A stretch of 63,287 bases of DNA from an uncultured Cycloclasticus sp. (lineage in GTDB: Bacteria; Pseudomonadota; Gammaproteobacteria; Methylococcales; Cycloclasticaceae), in assembly GCA_913060865.1 (NCBI GenBank), contig CAJXTU010000013.1:1-63287 (forward strand). The letters run 5' to 3'. The notes under the pieces were generated by a model. It did not search any database. It had not been told where the DNA came from and worked only from the letters and a program-made list of their open reading frames with translations. The stretch's first letter is position 1. The number at the start of each line of letters is the position of its first letter. The translations under genes were made by a program, and so were the position numbers. Shown piece by piece: positions 10,181 to 19,305 of this stretch.

Positions 10181-11506
10181 ATGAGAGAAGGTAGCTTAGA
10201 AGCCCCAACAAGGCACCCGTTAGATTGGAAAAACGCTAATTTTTATGACGAAGCTAATTTATTTAATGAATTAGATCGTGTGTTTGATATTTGTCATGGT
10301 TGTCGACGATGTTTTAATCTGTGTAACGCATTCCCGTTGTTATTTGATGTGATTGATGAATCAGAAACGATGGAGCTTGATAGTGTTGATAAAAAAGTCT
10401 ATTGGGATGTTGTAGATAATTGCTACCTTTGTGATATGTGCTTTATGAGCAAATGTCCCTATGTGCCACCTCATGAGTGGGACTTAGATTTTCCTCATTT
10501 AATGCTCCGTGCAAAAGCTGTCAAATTTAAAAAAGACGATGTAAAAAAGCGTGATAAGTTAATCACATCAACCGATAAAGTAGGCAAATTAGCGTCAATT
10601 CCTATAGTTGTTAATGTGGTTAATGCGGCTAATAAAAACACAGCCGTCAGGAAAGTACTCGATAGTCAGCTGGGGATTCACCAAGATGCCGTCATTCCTG
10701 CTTACCATACAGAAACGGCAAGAAAAAAATTCAGTAAACAATCGCATGCACAACCATTGGTTGAGGCTTGCGGTGAAACAACCGGCAAAGTGGCTATCTT
10801 CACAACGTGTTATGGCAACTATAACCGCCCTGATTTAGTGAATGATTTAGTTATGGTGTTAGAGCACAATAATGTAGCTGTGACGATGGCGAGCCAAGAA
10901 AGTTGTTGCGGCATGCCTAAGTTAGAATTAGGGGATTTGGAGGAAGTAGAGCGCCTCAAAAACAACAACATTCCACAGCTGGTGAAATTAATTGATGAGG
11001 GTTGGGATATCATTGCACCGGTTCCATCATGCGTATTAATGTTTAAACAGGAACTTCCATTGATGTTTCCTGACGATAAAGATGTAGCAAAAGTCCGCGA
11101 TGCAATGTTTGATCCATTTGAATATCTAATGCTCAGGCATAAATCTGCTCTACTTAATACAGACTTCAAAGATGAGCTTGGAACGGTTTCTTATCAAGTA
11201 GCCTGCCATCTACGTGTGCAGAATATAGGCTTAAAAACTAAAGAAGTATTAGAGCTCATCCCAAATACGGCAGTTAACGCCATTGAGCGCTGCTCCGGTC
11301 ACGATGGAACCTATGCGATGAAAAGTGAGTTCCATGATATTGCGATGAAGATTGCTAAACCTGTTATTAATCGTGTCAAAAAAGCAGAAGCAGACGTTTT
11401 CTCAAGTGATTGCCCAATGGCTGCTGACCATATAGCCAGTGGTTTAGACGATAGTAGTCATGTTAAAAGCCCCATTAGCTTGTTAAAGCAAGCCTATGGT
11501 CTATAA
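10181..11506 (+). CDS. HdrD/GlpC-like CCG-domain iron-sulfur protein
   Basis: Cytoplasmic electron-transfer protein of the GlpC/heterodisulfide-reductase-D type. Residues 38-48 (CHGCRRCFNLC) and 81-92 (CYLCDMCFMSKC) give two 4Fe-4S clusters. Further on are two Cys-rich CCG-type domains, the first with SCCGMPK and the second with the variant CSGHDGTYA. The start chosen is the ATG at 10181 with GGAG 7 bases upstream, giving 441 aa. The frame is open from a TTG at 10169, inside the terminator T-run. It lies between rubrerythrin and DUF3501 genes and probably passes electrons to the rubrerythrin. That role is an inference from the conserved neighbourhood. Confidence 0.88.
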   Translation: MREGSLEAPTRHPLDWKNANFYDEANLFNELDRVFDICHGCRRCFNLCNAFPLLFDVIDESETMELDSVDKKVYWDVVDNCYLCDMCFMSKCPYVPPHEWDLDFPHLMLRAKAVKFKKDDVKKRDKLITSTDKVGKLASIPIVVNVVNAANKNTAVRKVLDSQLGIHQDAVIPAYHTETARKKFSKQSHAQPLVEACGETTGKVAIFTTCYGNYNRPDLVNDLVMVLEHNNVAVTMASQESCCGMPKLELGDLEEVERLKNNNIPQLVKLIDEGWDIIAPVPSCVLMFKQELPLMFPDDKDVAKVRDAMFDPFEYLMLRHKSALLNTDFKDELGTVSYQVACHLRVQNIGLKTKEVLELIPNTAVNAIERCSGHDGTYAMKSEFHDIAMKIAKPVINRVKKAEADVFSSDCPMAADHIASGLDDSSHVKSPISLLKQAYGL

Positions 11507-11524
11507 GTAATTTTAGGTGTTGGT

Positions 11525-12106
11525 ATGAAAAAATTAGTAAAATCAGAGTTGTATAGCCTTGAAGAATATTCAAACATGCGTGCCGAATTTAGAACCAATA
11601 TTCGTGCGCATAAAAAGAATAGGATTGTCCGAATTGGTGAAAATATTAGTCTTCATTTTGAAGATTACCAAACCATGCTGTATCAGGTTCAAGAGATGTT
11701 ACGCGCAGAAAAAATATTTGAATCAGAGGGTATTCTCGAAGAGATCGAAACCTATAACCCATTGATCCCAGATGGTAGCAACTTGAAGGCGACGATGATG
11801 ATCCAGTTCGATGATGTGGCTGACCGTAAAGTCGCGCTAGAAAATATGATTGGTATTGAACGTGCTACCTGGGTTCAAGTTGAAGGGTTTGAAAAAGTTA
11901 ACCCGATTGCGAACGAGGATTTAGAGCGTGAAACAGAGGAAAAAACATCTTCTGTCCATTTTTTACGGTTTGAGTTTACAGAACAGATGGTTCAAGCAGC
12001 TAAAAAGGGCGTGGCCATTAAAGCCGGTGTAGATCATTCGGCTTATCAGCATGAGCTGACCTTGCCTGATAATATTAGAGAATCGTTGGTCAGCGATTTC
12101 GCTTGA
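11525..12106 (+). CDS. DUF3501 family protein
   Basis: A 193-aa soluble protein whose sequence style (LEEYSNMRAEFRTNI, RIGENISLHFEDYQTM, NPLIPDGSNLKATMMI) matches DUF3501. The function is unknown. There are no membrane segments and no Cys motif. In proteobacteria it recurs with rubrerythrin and the CCG-type Fe-S protein, as here (18-bp gap), so it probably acts in the same peroxide or oxygen defence unit. The next gene is convergent. Confidence 0.8.
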   Translation: MKKLVKSELYSLEEYSNMRAEFRTNIRAHKKNRIVRIGENISLHFEDYQTMLYQVQEMLRAEKIFESEGILEEIETYNPLIPDGSNLKATMMIQFDDVADRKVALENMIGIERATWVQVEGFEKVNPIANEDLERETEEKTSSVHFLRFEFTEQMVQAAKKGVAIKAGVDHSAYQHELTLPDNIRESLVSDFA

Positions 12107-12122
12107 CCCAAGACGTTTGTTT

Positions 12123-14714
12123 TTATCGGTTAGCTACTTTTTTTAATTGAACGTCGAGTAGTGTCTGTAGGGGTTTTGGTGTGTCTAAGTAAAACCCTTG
12201 TGCATAGTCAATACCGATTTCTTTCATTTTCTTAAGAGTGGCCGCGTTTTCAACAAATTCGCCGACTGTCTTCTTCCCCATAATATGTGAGATCTCGTTG
12301 ATTGATTTCACCATGGCGAGATCTAATGGTTCATCTAACATGTTTTGTATAAATTGACCGTCGATTTTTAGAATATCTGCCGGCAACCGCTTTAGGTATT
12401 CATAAGATGACAAGCCAGTACCAAAGTCATCTAAGGCAATTAAGCAACCGAGTTCCTGTAATTTATTTAAAAATTCAACACCAAATTCAGGGTTGGTGAT
12501 AGCGGCAGTTTCGGTTATTTCGAAACAGATTTTGCTTGGGTTGATATTGGATTTTTTGATACTTTCCTTGATAACATTGAAGCTATCTTTATGAGCTACA
12601 GTTTGCCCTGATAAATTAATGCTTACCCATTTAAATTGGTCTTGTATTGTGGCCATTGCGTGAATGGCGTTTTTTATGACCCAGTGGTCTATTTTATAAA
12701 TTAATTTATAGCGTTCAGCGGCTGGCAAGAAGATATTGGGCGGAATAACCCTTTCTTTTTCGTCAAGCATACGCACCAATATTTCATAGCTATCTTGACT
12801 GTTTTTTATGTTACGTTCATTGTCAGATACTGAATAAATTTTCTGCACATAGCAGGTGAAACGATTAGTTTTAAGCGCATCATGAATTTGGCTGACGACA
12901 TTATTTTGTTTTAAGCGTAATGCTACCGCCTGGTCGGCATTGGTATGGATGTGAATTTGATTGCGACCAGCCTCTTTAGCTATATAACATGAGGTGTCAG
13001 CCAATTTGAGCGCATCTTCATATGAATTGAAGTTTTTATCGATGGTGACGATACCGATGCTGACGCCAAGGTTATATTCTTTGTCATTTGATGTGAAAAT
13101 AAAATCATCGATCTCTTGCCTTATTTCGTCGCTCAATTTATGAGCTACATCAGGCGGGCAGTCCCTTAATAAGATACAAAATTCATCACCACCAACTCTA
13201 GCCAGTATATCTGCTGAACGGATCTTTTTTAACAGCAATTGACTCACTTCAATAAGGGCCATATCACCCGCTGCATGACCGCAGCTGTCATTGATTATCT
13301 TGAATTGATCTAAATCAAGGTAGAGTAGAGCGTGAACCGTATCGATCTGTTTTAACGTGTCAATGCAGAGACTAAGCTCTTTATCAAAGCCGCGTCGATT
13401 AACTAATTTTGTTAACGCATCATGGGTTGCTTCAAAGCTTAGTTTTTGTGTTAATAAGGTGTTTTCGGTAATATCTTTAAAATACCAAACACGCCCTTTA
13501 ATGGTGTTGTCATGTACTAAAGGAAAAGAGACTAAGTCTAATATCTTGCCGTTCTTTAAACGCATTATTTTGCTTGTCTTAATATCGGAAGTTGGACTTA
13601 AGGCAATGACATCTTGAGTGATTTTTTCACCATCATATATTGCTAGTGTACCCGCTTTAAGCATTTCCAAAGTTTCGTTGTTTTTTTCTTTTAATAAGTT
13701 AGGTGGAATATCAAAAGTATTGAAGAAAGTTTGGTTAATAGCGATAATCTTTCGATTGGTGTCCTCAACTAACATGCCATCATCGCTGGCCTCCATAATG
13801 GCATGTTGGATATCGCTGTAAGACTGGATTTGTTGCTGTGCGATGATTTTTTCACTGACATCATTAACTGTAATAAGGTAGTGCCGAGAGCCGTTATAAG
13901 TGATTAAAGAACCGTGTGCTTCGATGTTGATTATATTGCCATCGACAGTGGTCTTCATACCGTTATGGTCTGATTTACCATGCTCTAAAATATCATCAAA
14001 AAACTGATTAAATTTATATTGCTCTTCAAGTGGCAGGAATTGTTGCCCATGTTGGCGTAATAAACTGTTTAAGTCGCGTTTATTTAACTGGCAATAAGGT
14101 TCATTGGCATAAGCTATTTGTCTATCCATGCTGTATATCACTTGGGCCAATGGGGAATTATCAATGGCTTCTGTAGCTGATTCGGCGATATTTAAAAGCG
14201 TTGGGATATCTAAAAGAGAGGTGAGTATGGGAAGGATGGTATCTGCTACTTTATTTATAACGTCTTTAGTTTCATCAGTCCATATTCGAGCCGAGTTACA
14301 TTGTTGAATTGAAAGTCCCCATTTTTCACCATCAGGCAGTTCAATTAGTTTAACCATTTGCGCTTTAATTGAATATTTTTCATACAGCCCAAGTAGTTCT
14401 TTTGACTCAATGCTATCAAACTGAAACTCAATGGGCTCGTTAGTGCCCTCAACTGTTTTGCAAACATGTTGGAAAAGAGGGTTTGTTGGGATGTGAGCTT
14501 TTAGTTTACTAGTGCCAGGGTATTCGGGTGTTGTGGCTTCTATTGGAACAATATGCGTTGAAACATCCGTTCTACAAGGATAGAGCAATGAGCAGCGGTC
14601 AACACCTAAATGTTCCAATACTGAATTGAGCGTTTTTTTTAGCTTATGATAATCTGAAATGGGTAATGTCAGTGTGTCACTTATCTCAGCGAAAAGCATT
14701 TCCTTATGTATCAC
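12123..14714 (-). CDS. GAF/PAS/PAS/GGDEF/EAL cyclic-di-GMP signalling protein
   Basis: Cytoplasmic 863-aa c-di-GMP enzyme with no membrane segment. Residues 20-165 look GAF-like, 180-290 and 305-415 are PAS-like, 430-590 is GGDEF, and ~605-855 is EAL. The cyclase motif is intact (RVGGDEF, GGDEF at 508-512) with an inhibitory RxxD site at 499-502 (RSAD). The phosphodiesterase domain is off-consensus. The EAL signature is EIL (Glu644) and the usual AEGVET is VGEFVEN, while DDFGTGLSSYEYLKRLP is kept, so activity is uncertain. The start is GTG at 14714 with GAGGAG nine bases upstream. The gene is monocistronic, convergent with DUF3501 and divergent from parE. Confidence 0.9.
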   Translation of the reverse strand: MIHKEMLFAEISDTLTLPISDYHKLKKTLNSVLEHLGVDRCSLLYPCRTDVSTHIVPIEATTPEYPGTSKLKAHIPTNPLFQHVCKTVEGTNEPIEFQFDSIESKELLGLYEKYSIKAQMVKLIELPDGEKWGLSIQQCNSARIWTDETKDVINKVADTILPILTSLLDIPTLLNIAESATEAIDNSPLAQVIYSMDRQIAYANEPYCQLNKRDLNSLLRQHGQQFLPLEEQYKFNQFFDDILEHGKSDHNGMKTTVDGNIINIEAHGSLITYNGSRHYLITVNDVSEKIIAQQQIQSYSDIQHAIMEASDDGMLVEDTNRKIIAINQTFFNTFDIPPNLLKEKNNETLEMLKAGTLAIYDGEKITQDVIALSPTSDIKTSKIMRLKNGKILDLVSFPLVHDNTIKGRVWYFKDITENTLLTQKLSFEATHDALTKLVNRRGFDKELSLCIDTLKQIDTVHALLYLDLDQFKIINDSCGHAAGDMALIEVSQLLLKKIRSADILARVGGDEFCILLRDCPPDVAHKLSDEIRQEIDDFIFTSNDKEYNLGVSIGIVTIDKNFNSYEDALKLADTSCYIAKEAGRNQIHIHTNADQAVALRLKQNNVVSQIHDALKTNRFTCYVQKIYSVSDNERNIKNSQDSYEILVRMLDEKERVIPPNIFLPAAERYKLIYKIDHWVIKNAIHAMATIQDQFKWVSINLSGQTVAHKDSFNVIKESIKKSNINPSKICFEITETAAITNPEFGVEFLNKLQELGCLIALDDFGTGLSSYEYLKRLPADILKIDGQFIQNMLDEPLDLAMVKSINEISHIMGKKTVGEFVENAATLKKMKEIGIDYAQGFYLDTPKPLQTLLDVQLKKVANR

Positions 14715-14922
14715 GTGAGTTATCTCCTCAGTACTTTTTTATAATTTTTATTTAAGAATAGCTTACTGTCGCTATTATTCAAGTTAACGGCTGGAATTGC
14801 CGATACTTAAAATGTGAATTCTCAATAATATGTTGCAAAACATAACAGGCGCTTGTTAGTGGTGATTTAAGTGGTTAGAATCTTGCTCTTATTTTACATT
14901 TTAAATTCCAATAACTTAGTCT

Positions 14923-16809
14923 ATGAATAGTCAATACGAAGCCTCCGATATCGAAGTCTTAACTGGGCTTGATCCGGTTAGAAAAAGACCAGGAATGTAT
15001 ACCGATACGGTTCGACCAAATCACCTCGTTCAAGAGGTATTGGATAATAGTGTTGATGAGGCGATCGCTGGGTTTGCAAGTCAAATAAATGTGATCGTAT
15101 ACAAAGATGGTTCGATCAAAATTGAAGACGATGGGCGAGGGATGCCGGTTGATATTCACCCAGAACATGGCGTCCCCGGTATTGAATTAATTCTATCTCG
15201 TTTACATGCAGGCGGTAAATTTTCGAATAAAAACTATCAATTTTCTGGTGGCTTACACGGCGTGGGGATTTCTGTGGTAAATGCTCTATCTTCCCGGGTT
15301 GATGTGGAAGTTAAACGTGCTGGAGTTCGTTGGCATATGGCCTTTGAAAATGGCAATAAAGTGACCGATTTAGAAGAGTTAGGAACGGTAGGGCAACGAA
15401 ATACAGGAACATCCGTTCATTTTAAACCGGATCCTATTTATTTTGACTCGGCAACTATATCGTTAGCTAAATTGAAGCATGTTCTTCGTGCCAAAGCAGT
15501 GCTGTGCCCTGGATTACGTATTAATTTGAATGATGAAATTAATGCTGAAAAAATCGAATGGCATTATGAAAATGGTTTAACGGACTATTTGTTAGGGGAG
15601 TTAGAACATTTAGCATTATTACCGCCGGAAGGCTTTATATCAGGTGCGGCAAGTGAGCGTGAATCGGTTGAATGGGCAGTTGCTTGGTCGACAGATGCTG
15701 GGGAAGGTATTACCGAAAGTTATGTCAACCTAGTGCCAACCTCACAAGGTGGAACACACGTTAATGGGCTTCGCACAGGGCTAACTGAGGCGGTTAGAGA
15801 GTTTTGTGAATTTCAGTCATTGCTTCCACGTGGGGTAAAAATCACCCCTGATGATGTGTGGGAGCGCTGCCATTATGTTTTATCTATCAAGCTTGAAGAC
15901 CCGCAATTTTCAGGGCAAACAAAAGAACGACTAACTTCTCGTGAATGCGCCGCCTTTGTTTCTGGCGTTGCTAAAGATAGCTTTAGTTTATGGTTGAATC
16001 AACACCCATCGGTTGGCGAAGAGATTGCCCAAATTGCTATTCAGCGCGCACAAAATAGACAGCGGGCAGGTAAAAAAATAGTCAGAAAAAAAGTAACGGC
16101 GGGGCCAGCTTTACCTGGGAAATTAGCAGATTGCTCATCACAAGATTCAGATCGTTCTGAACTTTTTTTAGTGGAAGGAGATTCTGCGGGTGGCTCAGCA
16201 AAGCAAGCACGTGACCGTGAGTTCCAAGCAATTATGCCGCTACGAGGAAAAATTTTAAATACATGGGAAGTGGACCCTGCCGATGTTTTAGCGTCTGAAG
16301 AAGTACACAATATTTCGGTGGCGATTGGTGTGGAACCGGGTTCACCAAACTTAAAATCGTTACGTTATAACAAGGTTTGTATTTTGGCTGATGCCGACTC
16401 AGATGGTCTTCATATTGCCACCTTATTGTGTGCTTTATTTGTACGCCATTTTGCACCACTGGTAGATGCAGGGCATATTTATGTCGCGATGCCACCGTTG
16501 TACAGAGTGGATGTTGGCAAGCAAGTTTTCTATGCCTTAGATGATGCAGAAAAAGAGGGTGTGTTAGATCGTATTGCGGCGGAAAAATTAAAAGGCAAAA
16601 TTAATGTGCAACGCTTTAAAGGGTTGGGCGAAATGAATCCGGCGCAATTACGTATCACTACGTTGGACCCCGATACACGTCGGCTAGTAAGGTTAAGTAT
16701 GCAGGCGGGAGATAATACACATTCTAAAATGGATATGTTGTTAGCCAAAAAAAGGGCCTCTGACCGAAAAGCTTGGTTAGAAGAAAGCGGTAATTTAGCT
16801 ACTTTATAA
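14923..16809 (+). CDS. parE: DNA topoisomerase IV subunit B
   Basis: ATPase subunit of topoisomerase IV, which unlinks daughter chromosomes together with ParC. At 628 aa it has the ParE length rather than the longer GyrB. Seen are the GHKL ATPase motifs (EVLDNSVDEA, DDGRGMPVDIH, SGGLHGVGISVVNAL), the QTK loop (FSGQTKERL) and the TOPRIM residues EGDSAGGSA and ILADADSDG. The ATG at 14923 was chosen. ParC follows after a 183-bp spacer filled with tandem repeats. Confidence 0.95.
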   Translation: MNSQYEASDIEVLTGLDPVRKRPGMYTDTVRPNHLVQEVLDNSVDEAIAGFASQINVIVYKDGSIKIEDDGRGMPVDIHPEHGVPGIELILSRLHAGGKFSNKNYQFSGGLHGVGISVVNALSSRVDVEVKRAGVRWHMAFENGNKVTDLEELGTVGQRNTGTSVHFKPDPIYFDSATISLAKLKHVLRAKAVLCPGLRINLNDEINAEKIEWHYENGLTDYLLGELEHLALLPPEGFISGAASERESVEWAVAWSTDAGEGITESYVNLVPTSQGGTHVNGLRTGLTEAVREFCEFQSLLPRGVKITPDDVWERCHYVLSIKLEDPQFSGQTKERLTSRECAAFVSGVAKDSFSLWLNQHPSVGEEIAQIAIQRAQNRQRAGKKIVRKKVTAGPALPGKLADCSSQDSDRSELFLVEGDSAGGSAKQARDREFQAIMPLRGKILNTWEVDPADVLASEEVHNISVAIGVEPGSPNLKSLRYNKVCILADADSDGLHIATLLCALFVRHFAPLVDAGHIYVAMPPLYRVDVGKQVFYALDDAEKEGVLDRIAAEKLKGKINVQRFKGLGEMNPAQLRITTLDPDTRRLVRLSMQAGDNTHSKMDMLLAKKRASDRKAWLEESGNLATL

Positions 16810-16984
16810 AGTTGAGTTAGGCGGGATTGGTTTTCCGTCTATAGGAAACTTATGCTCTTTGGGTATAAAGTTGAGTTAGGCGGGATTGGTTTTCCGTCTA
16901 TAGGAAACTTATGCCCTTTGGGTATAAAGATGAGTTAGGCGGCAGTATTTTTCTGCCTTTAGGAAATTTATGCCCGCTGGGTAG
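16808..16984 (+). repeat. Three tandem copies of a 59-bp unit between parE and parC
   Basis: Direct repeats with a 59-base period begin at the parE stop (about 16808, 16867 and 16926). Copies 1 and 2 appear to differ at one base; copy 3 has diverged. Each contains GAGTTAGGCGG near its start and AGGAAA and TTATGC further on, and copies 1 and 2 end in GGGTATAAA. Every copy can form a small hairpin at the same place. The arms are AGGCGG/CCGTCT in copy 1 (16819-16824 with 16835-16840, one G-U) and GGCAG/CTGCC in copy 3 (16941-16945 with 16953-16957). The period is not a multiple of three, so this is not a coding repeat. Confidence 0.95.
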
Positions 16985-16992
16985 AGAGTGAA

Positions 16993-19239
16993 ATGAGTAC
17001 AACAGAATTTGAGAATATAGAAACACTGCCGCTAAAAGACTTCACTGAGAAAGCCTATTTGGATTATTCCATGTATGTGATTTTGGATCGTGCTTTGCCG
17101 CATATTGCTGATGGTTTAAAGCCTGTTCAGCGCCGTATTGTGTATGCGATGTCTGAACTTGGCTTATCTAATCAAGCAAAATTTAAAAAATCGGCTAGAA
17201 CAGTGGGCGATGTGCTCGGTAAGTTTCATCCTCATGGCGATACGGCGTGCTATGAAGCGATGGTGCATATGGCGCAACCGTTCGCTTATCGTTATCCGCT
17301 TGTTGATGGGCAAGGTAATTGGGGATCTCCCGATGATCCTAAATCTTTTGCCGCCATGCGTTATACCGAATCACGTCTAGCGCCTTATGCAGAAAGTTTG
17401 CTGAGTGAATTAGGTCAGGGTACGGTTGATTGGACGCCAAATTTTGATGGGACATTAGATGAGCCCGTTTTGTTACCGGCACGCTTACCGAACTTATTAT
17501 TAAATGGGGTGACGGGTATTGCCGTGGGTATGTCGACGGATATTCCCCCGCATAACTTAAATGAAGTCGCCAGTGCGTGTATTCGTTTGTTAGATGAGCC
17601 GAAAGCTGATTTAGCCACGTTAATGGAACATATAAAAGGGCCAGATTTCCCCACAGAAGCAGAGATAATTACGTCACGAGAAGATATTTTTGCGATGTAT
17701 GAAAAAGGCTTGGGAAGCATGCGGGCACGAGCTCGATATGAAATAGAACAAGGTCAGATTATTGTTACTGCGTTGCCGTATCAAGTATCGGGTGCGAAAG
17801 TCTTGGAGCAAATTGCTGCGCAGATGCAGGCAAAGAAACTTCCAATTGTTGAAGATTTACGCGATGAATCAGACCATGAGAATCCAACTCGCCTAGTCAT
17901 TTCACCAAGGTCGAATAGAGTGGATACTGAACAGTTGATGTCCCATCTCTTCGCAACAACTGATTTAGAGCGGACCTATCGAGTTAACTTTAATGTGATT
18001 GGCCTATCCGGTAAGCCACAGGTTAAAAATTTAAAAACCTTGCTAACGGAGTGGCTAACATTTCGTACGGAAACCGTTATAAAGCGTTTAAATTATCGTT
18101 TAGATAAGGTGAATGATCGTTTGCATATCTTAGATGGGATGCTGATCGCTTACCTTAATATTGATGAAGTGATCGCCATTATTCGCGAAGAGGACAAACC
18201 CAAGCAAGCGTTGATGGAGCGGTTTTCAATAACTGACGTTCAAGCTAATGCGATTCTTGAAATTAAACTACGCCAATTAGCAAAATTAGAAGAGTTTAAA
18301 ATTCGCTCAGAACAAGATGAGTTGGCTTTAGAGCGAGATGGGCTTGAAAAAATTCTAAACTCAAAGCAACGTTTGCGTACATTGGTAAAGAATGAAATTT
18401 TAGCTGATGCGAAATTATACGGTGATGCAAGACGCTCACCCATTGTTAGCCGTGATGTAGCAAAAGCATTAGATGAACGCGCACTTATTCCGAATGAACC
18501 GATGACAATAGTTATTTCTCAAAAAGGTTGGGTACGCGCGGCTAAAGGGCATGACATTGACCCAAAAAGTTTAACTTTTAGGTCGGGTGATGAATACTTG
18601 TCATCGGCCAAAGGTCGAAGTAATAACTTGGTTTATTTCTTAGATTCTACCGGCCGGGTTTATAACCAAGCAGTGCATGGATTGCCATCAGCCAGAGGTC
18701 AAGGGGAACCGTTGACGGGGCATTTAAAACCACCTGCTGGGGCTATGTTTACAAATGTAATAGCGGCGGGTAATGATGAACGAGTTATGTTGGCTTCTTC
18801 GGCGGGTTATGGATTTATAACTAAACTTAGCGACCTGCATACTAAGAATAAAGCTGGGAAAGCGTTATTAACGTTACCTCAGGGTGCAAAAATTTTGTCT
18901 CCAGCATTATTTGATGGGGATGAAGGACTTGTTGCAATTGTTAGCAAGCAAGGACGACTCTTGATTTTTCCTGTAAGTGAAGTGCCGGAATTATCTAGAG
19001 GTAAAGGTAATAAGCTGCTTCAAATACCGACAAAAGATTTAAGTTCTGGGGATGATGAAGTACTTGGTTTTTGTGTCGTTAATATAGATCAAACAATACG
19101 TATATATGCAGGTAAGCGGCATATAAACCTTAGGCTTTCAGACTTAGATGCTTATAAAGGAAAAAGGGGGCAGCGGGGTGCTAAGCTTCCACGTGGCTAT
19201 CAAAACCCTGATGGTATCGAATTGCTTGTTAAAGTATAA
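16993..19239 (+). CDS. parC: DNA topoisomerase IV subunit A
   Basis: DNA cleavage and rejoining subunit of topoisomerase IV. At 748 aa it fits ParC. The N-terminal part shows [21 protein letters not shown] and [10 protein letters not shown]; the catalytic Tyr is in [10 protein letters not shown]. GHxHPHGD of the family appears as [15 protein letters not shown]. The quinolone-determining region reads GDTACYEAM, with Ala and Cys where E. coli ParC has Ser and Ala. The C-terminal part is a beta-pinwheel domain. The ribosome-binding GAGAG lies just after the 59-bp repeats. A terminator follows the stop. Confidence 0.95.
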   Translation: MSTTEFENIETLPLKDFTEKAYLDYSMYVILDRALPHIADGLKPVQRRIVYAMSELGLSNQAKFKKSARTVGDVLGKFHPHGDTACYEAMVHMAQPFAYRYPLVDGQGNWGSPDDPKSFAAMRYTESRLAPYAESLLSELGQGTVDWTPNFDGTLDEPVLLPARLPNLLLNGVTGIAVGMSTDIPPHNLNEVASACIRLLDEPKADLATLMEHIKGPDFPTEAEIITSREDIFAMYEKGLGSMRARARYEIEQGQIIVTALPYQVSGAKVLEQIAAQMQAKKLPIVEDLRDESDHENPTRLVISPRSNRVDTEQLMSHLFATTDLERTYRVNFNVIGLSGKPQVKNLKTLLTEWLTFRTETVIKRLNYRLDKVNDRLHILDGMLIAYLNIDEVIAIIREEDKPKQALMERFSITDVQANAILEIKLRQLAKLEEFKIRSEQDELALERDGLEKILNSKQRLRTLVKNEILADAKLYGDARRSPIVSRDVAKALDERALIPNEPMTIVISQKGWVRAAKGHDIDPKSLTFRSGDEYLSSAKGRSNNLVYFLDSTGRVYNQAVHGLPSARGQGEPLTGHLKPPAGAMFTNVIAAGNDERVMLASSAGYGFITKLSDLHTKNKAGKALLTLPQGAKILSPALFDGDEGLVAIVSKQGRLLIFPVSEVPELSRGKGNKLLQIPTKDLSSGDDEVLGFCVVNIDQTIRIYAGKRHINLRLSDLDAYKGKRGQRGAKLPRGYQNPDGIELLVKV

Positions 19240-19256
19240 GGTAATTTGTTGGGTAT

Positions 19257-19292
19257 AAAAAAAGCCAAGCTTTTAACAAGCTTGGCTTTTTT
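19257..19292. terminator. Bidirectional terminator between convergent parC and fumarase genes
   Basis: A 12-bp perfect stem AAAGCCAAGCTT / AAGCTTGGCTTT around TTAAC is flanked by A-runs on the left and T-runs on the right. It can therefore stop transcription from both sides. Confidence 0.93.
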
Positions 19293-19305
19293 AGTTATTT
19301 AAAAC

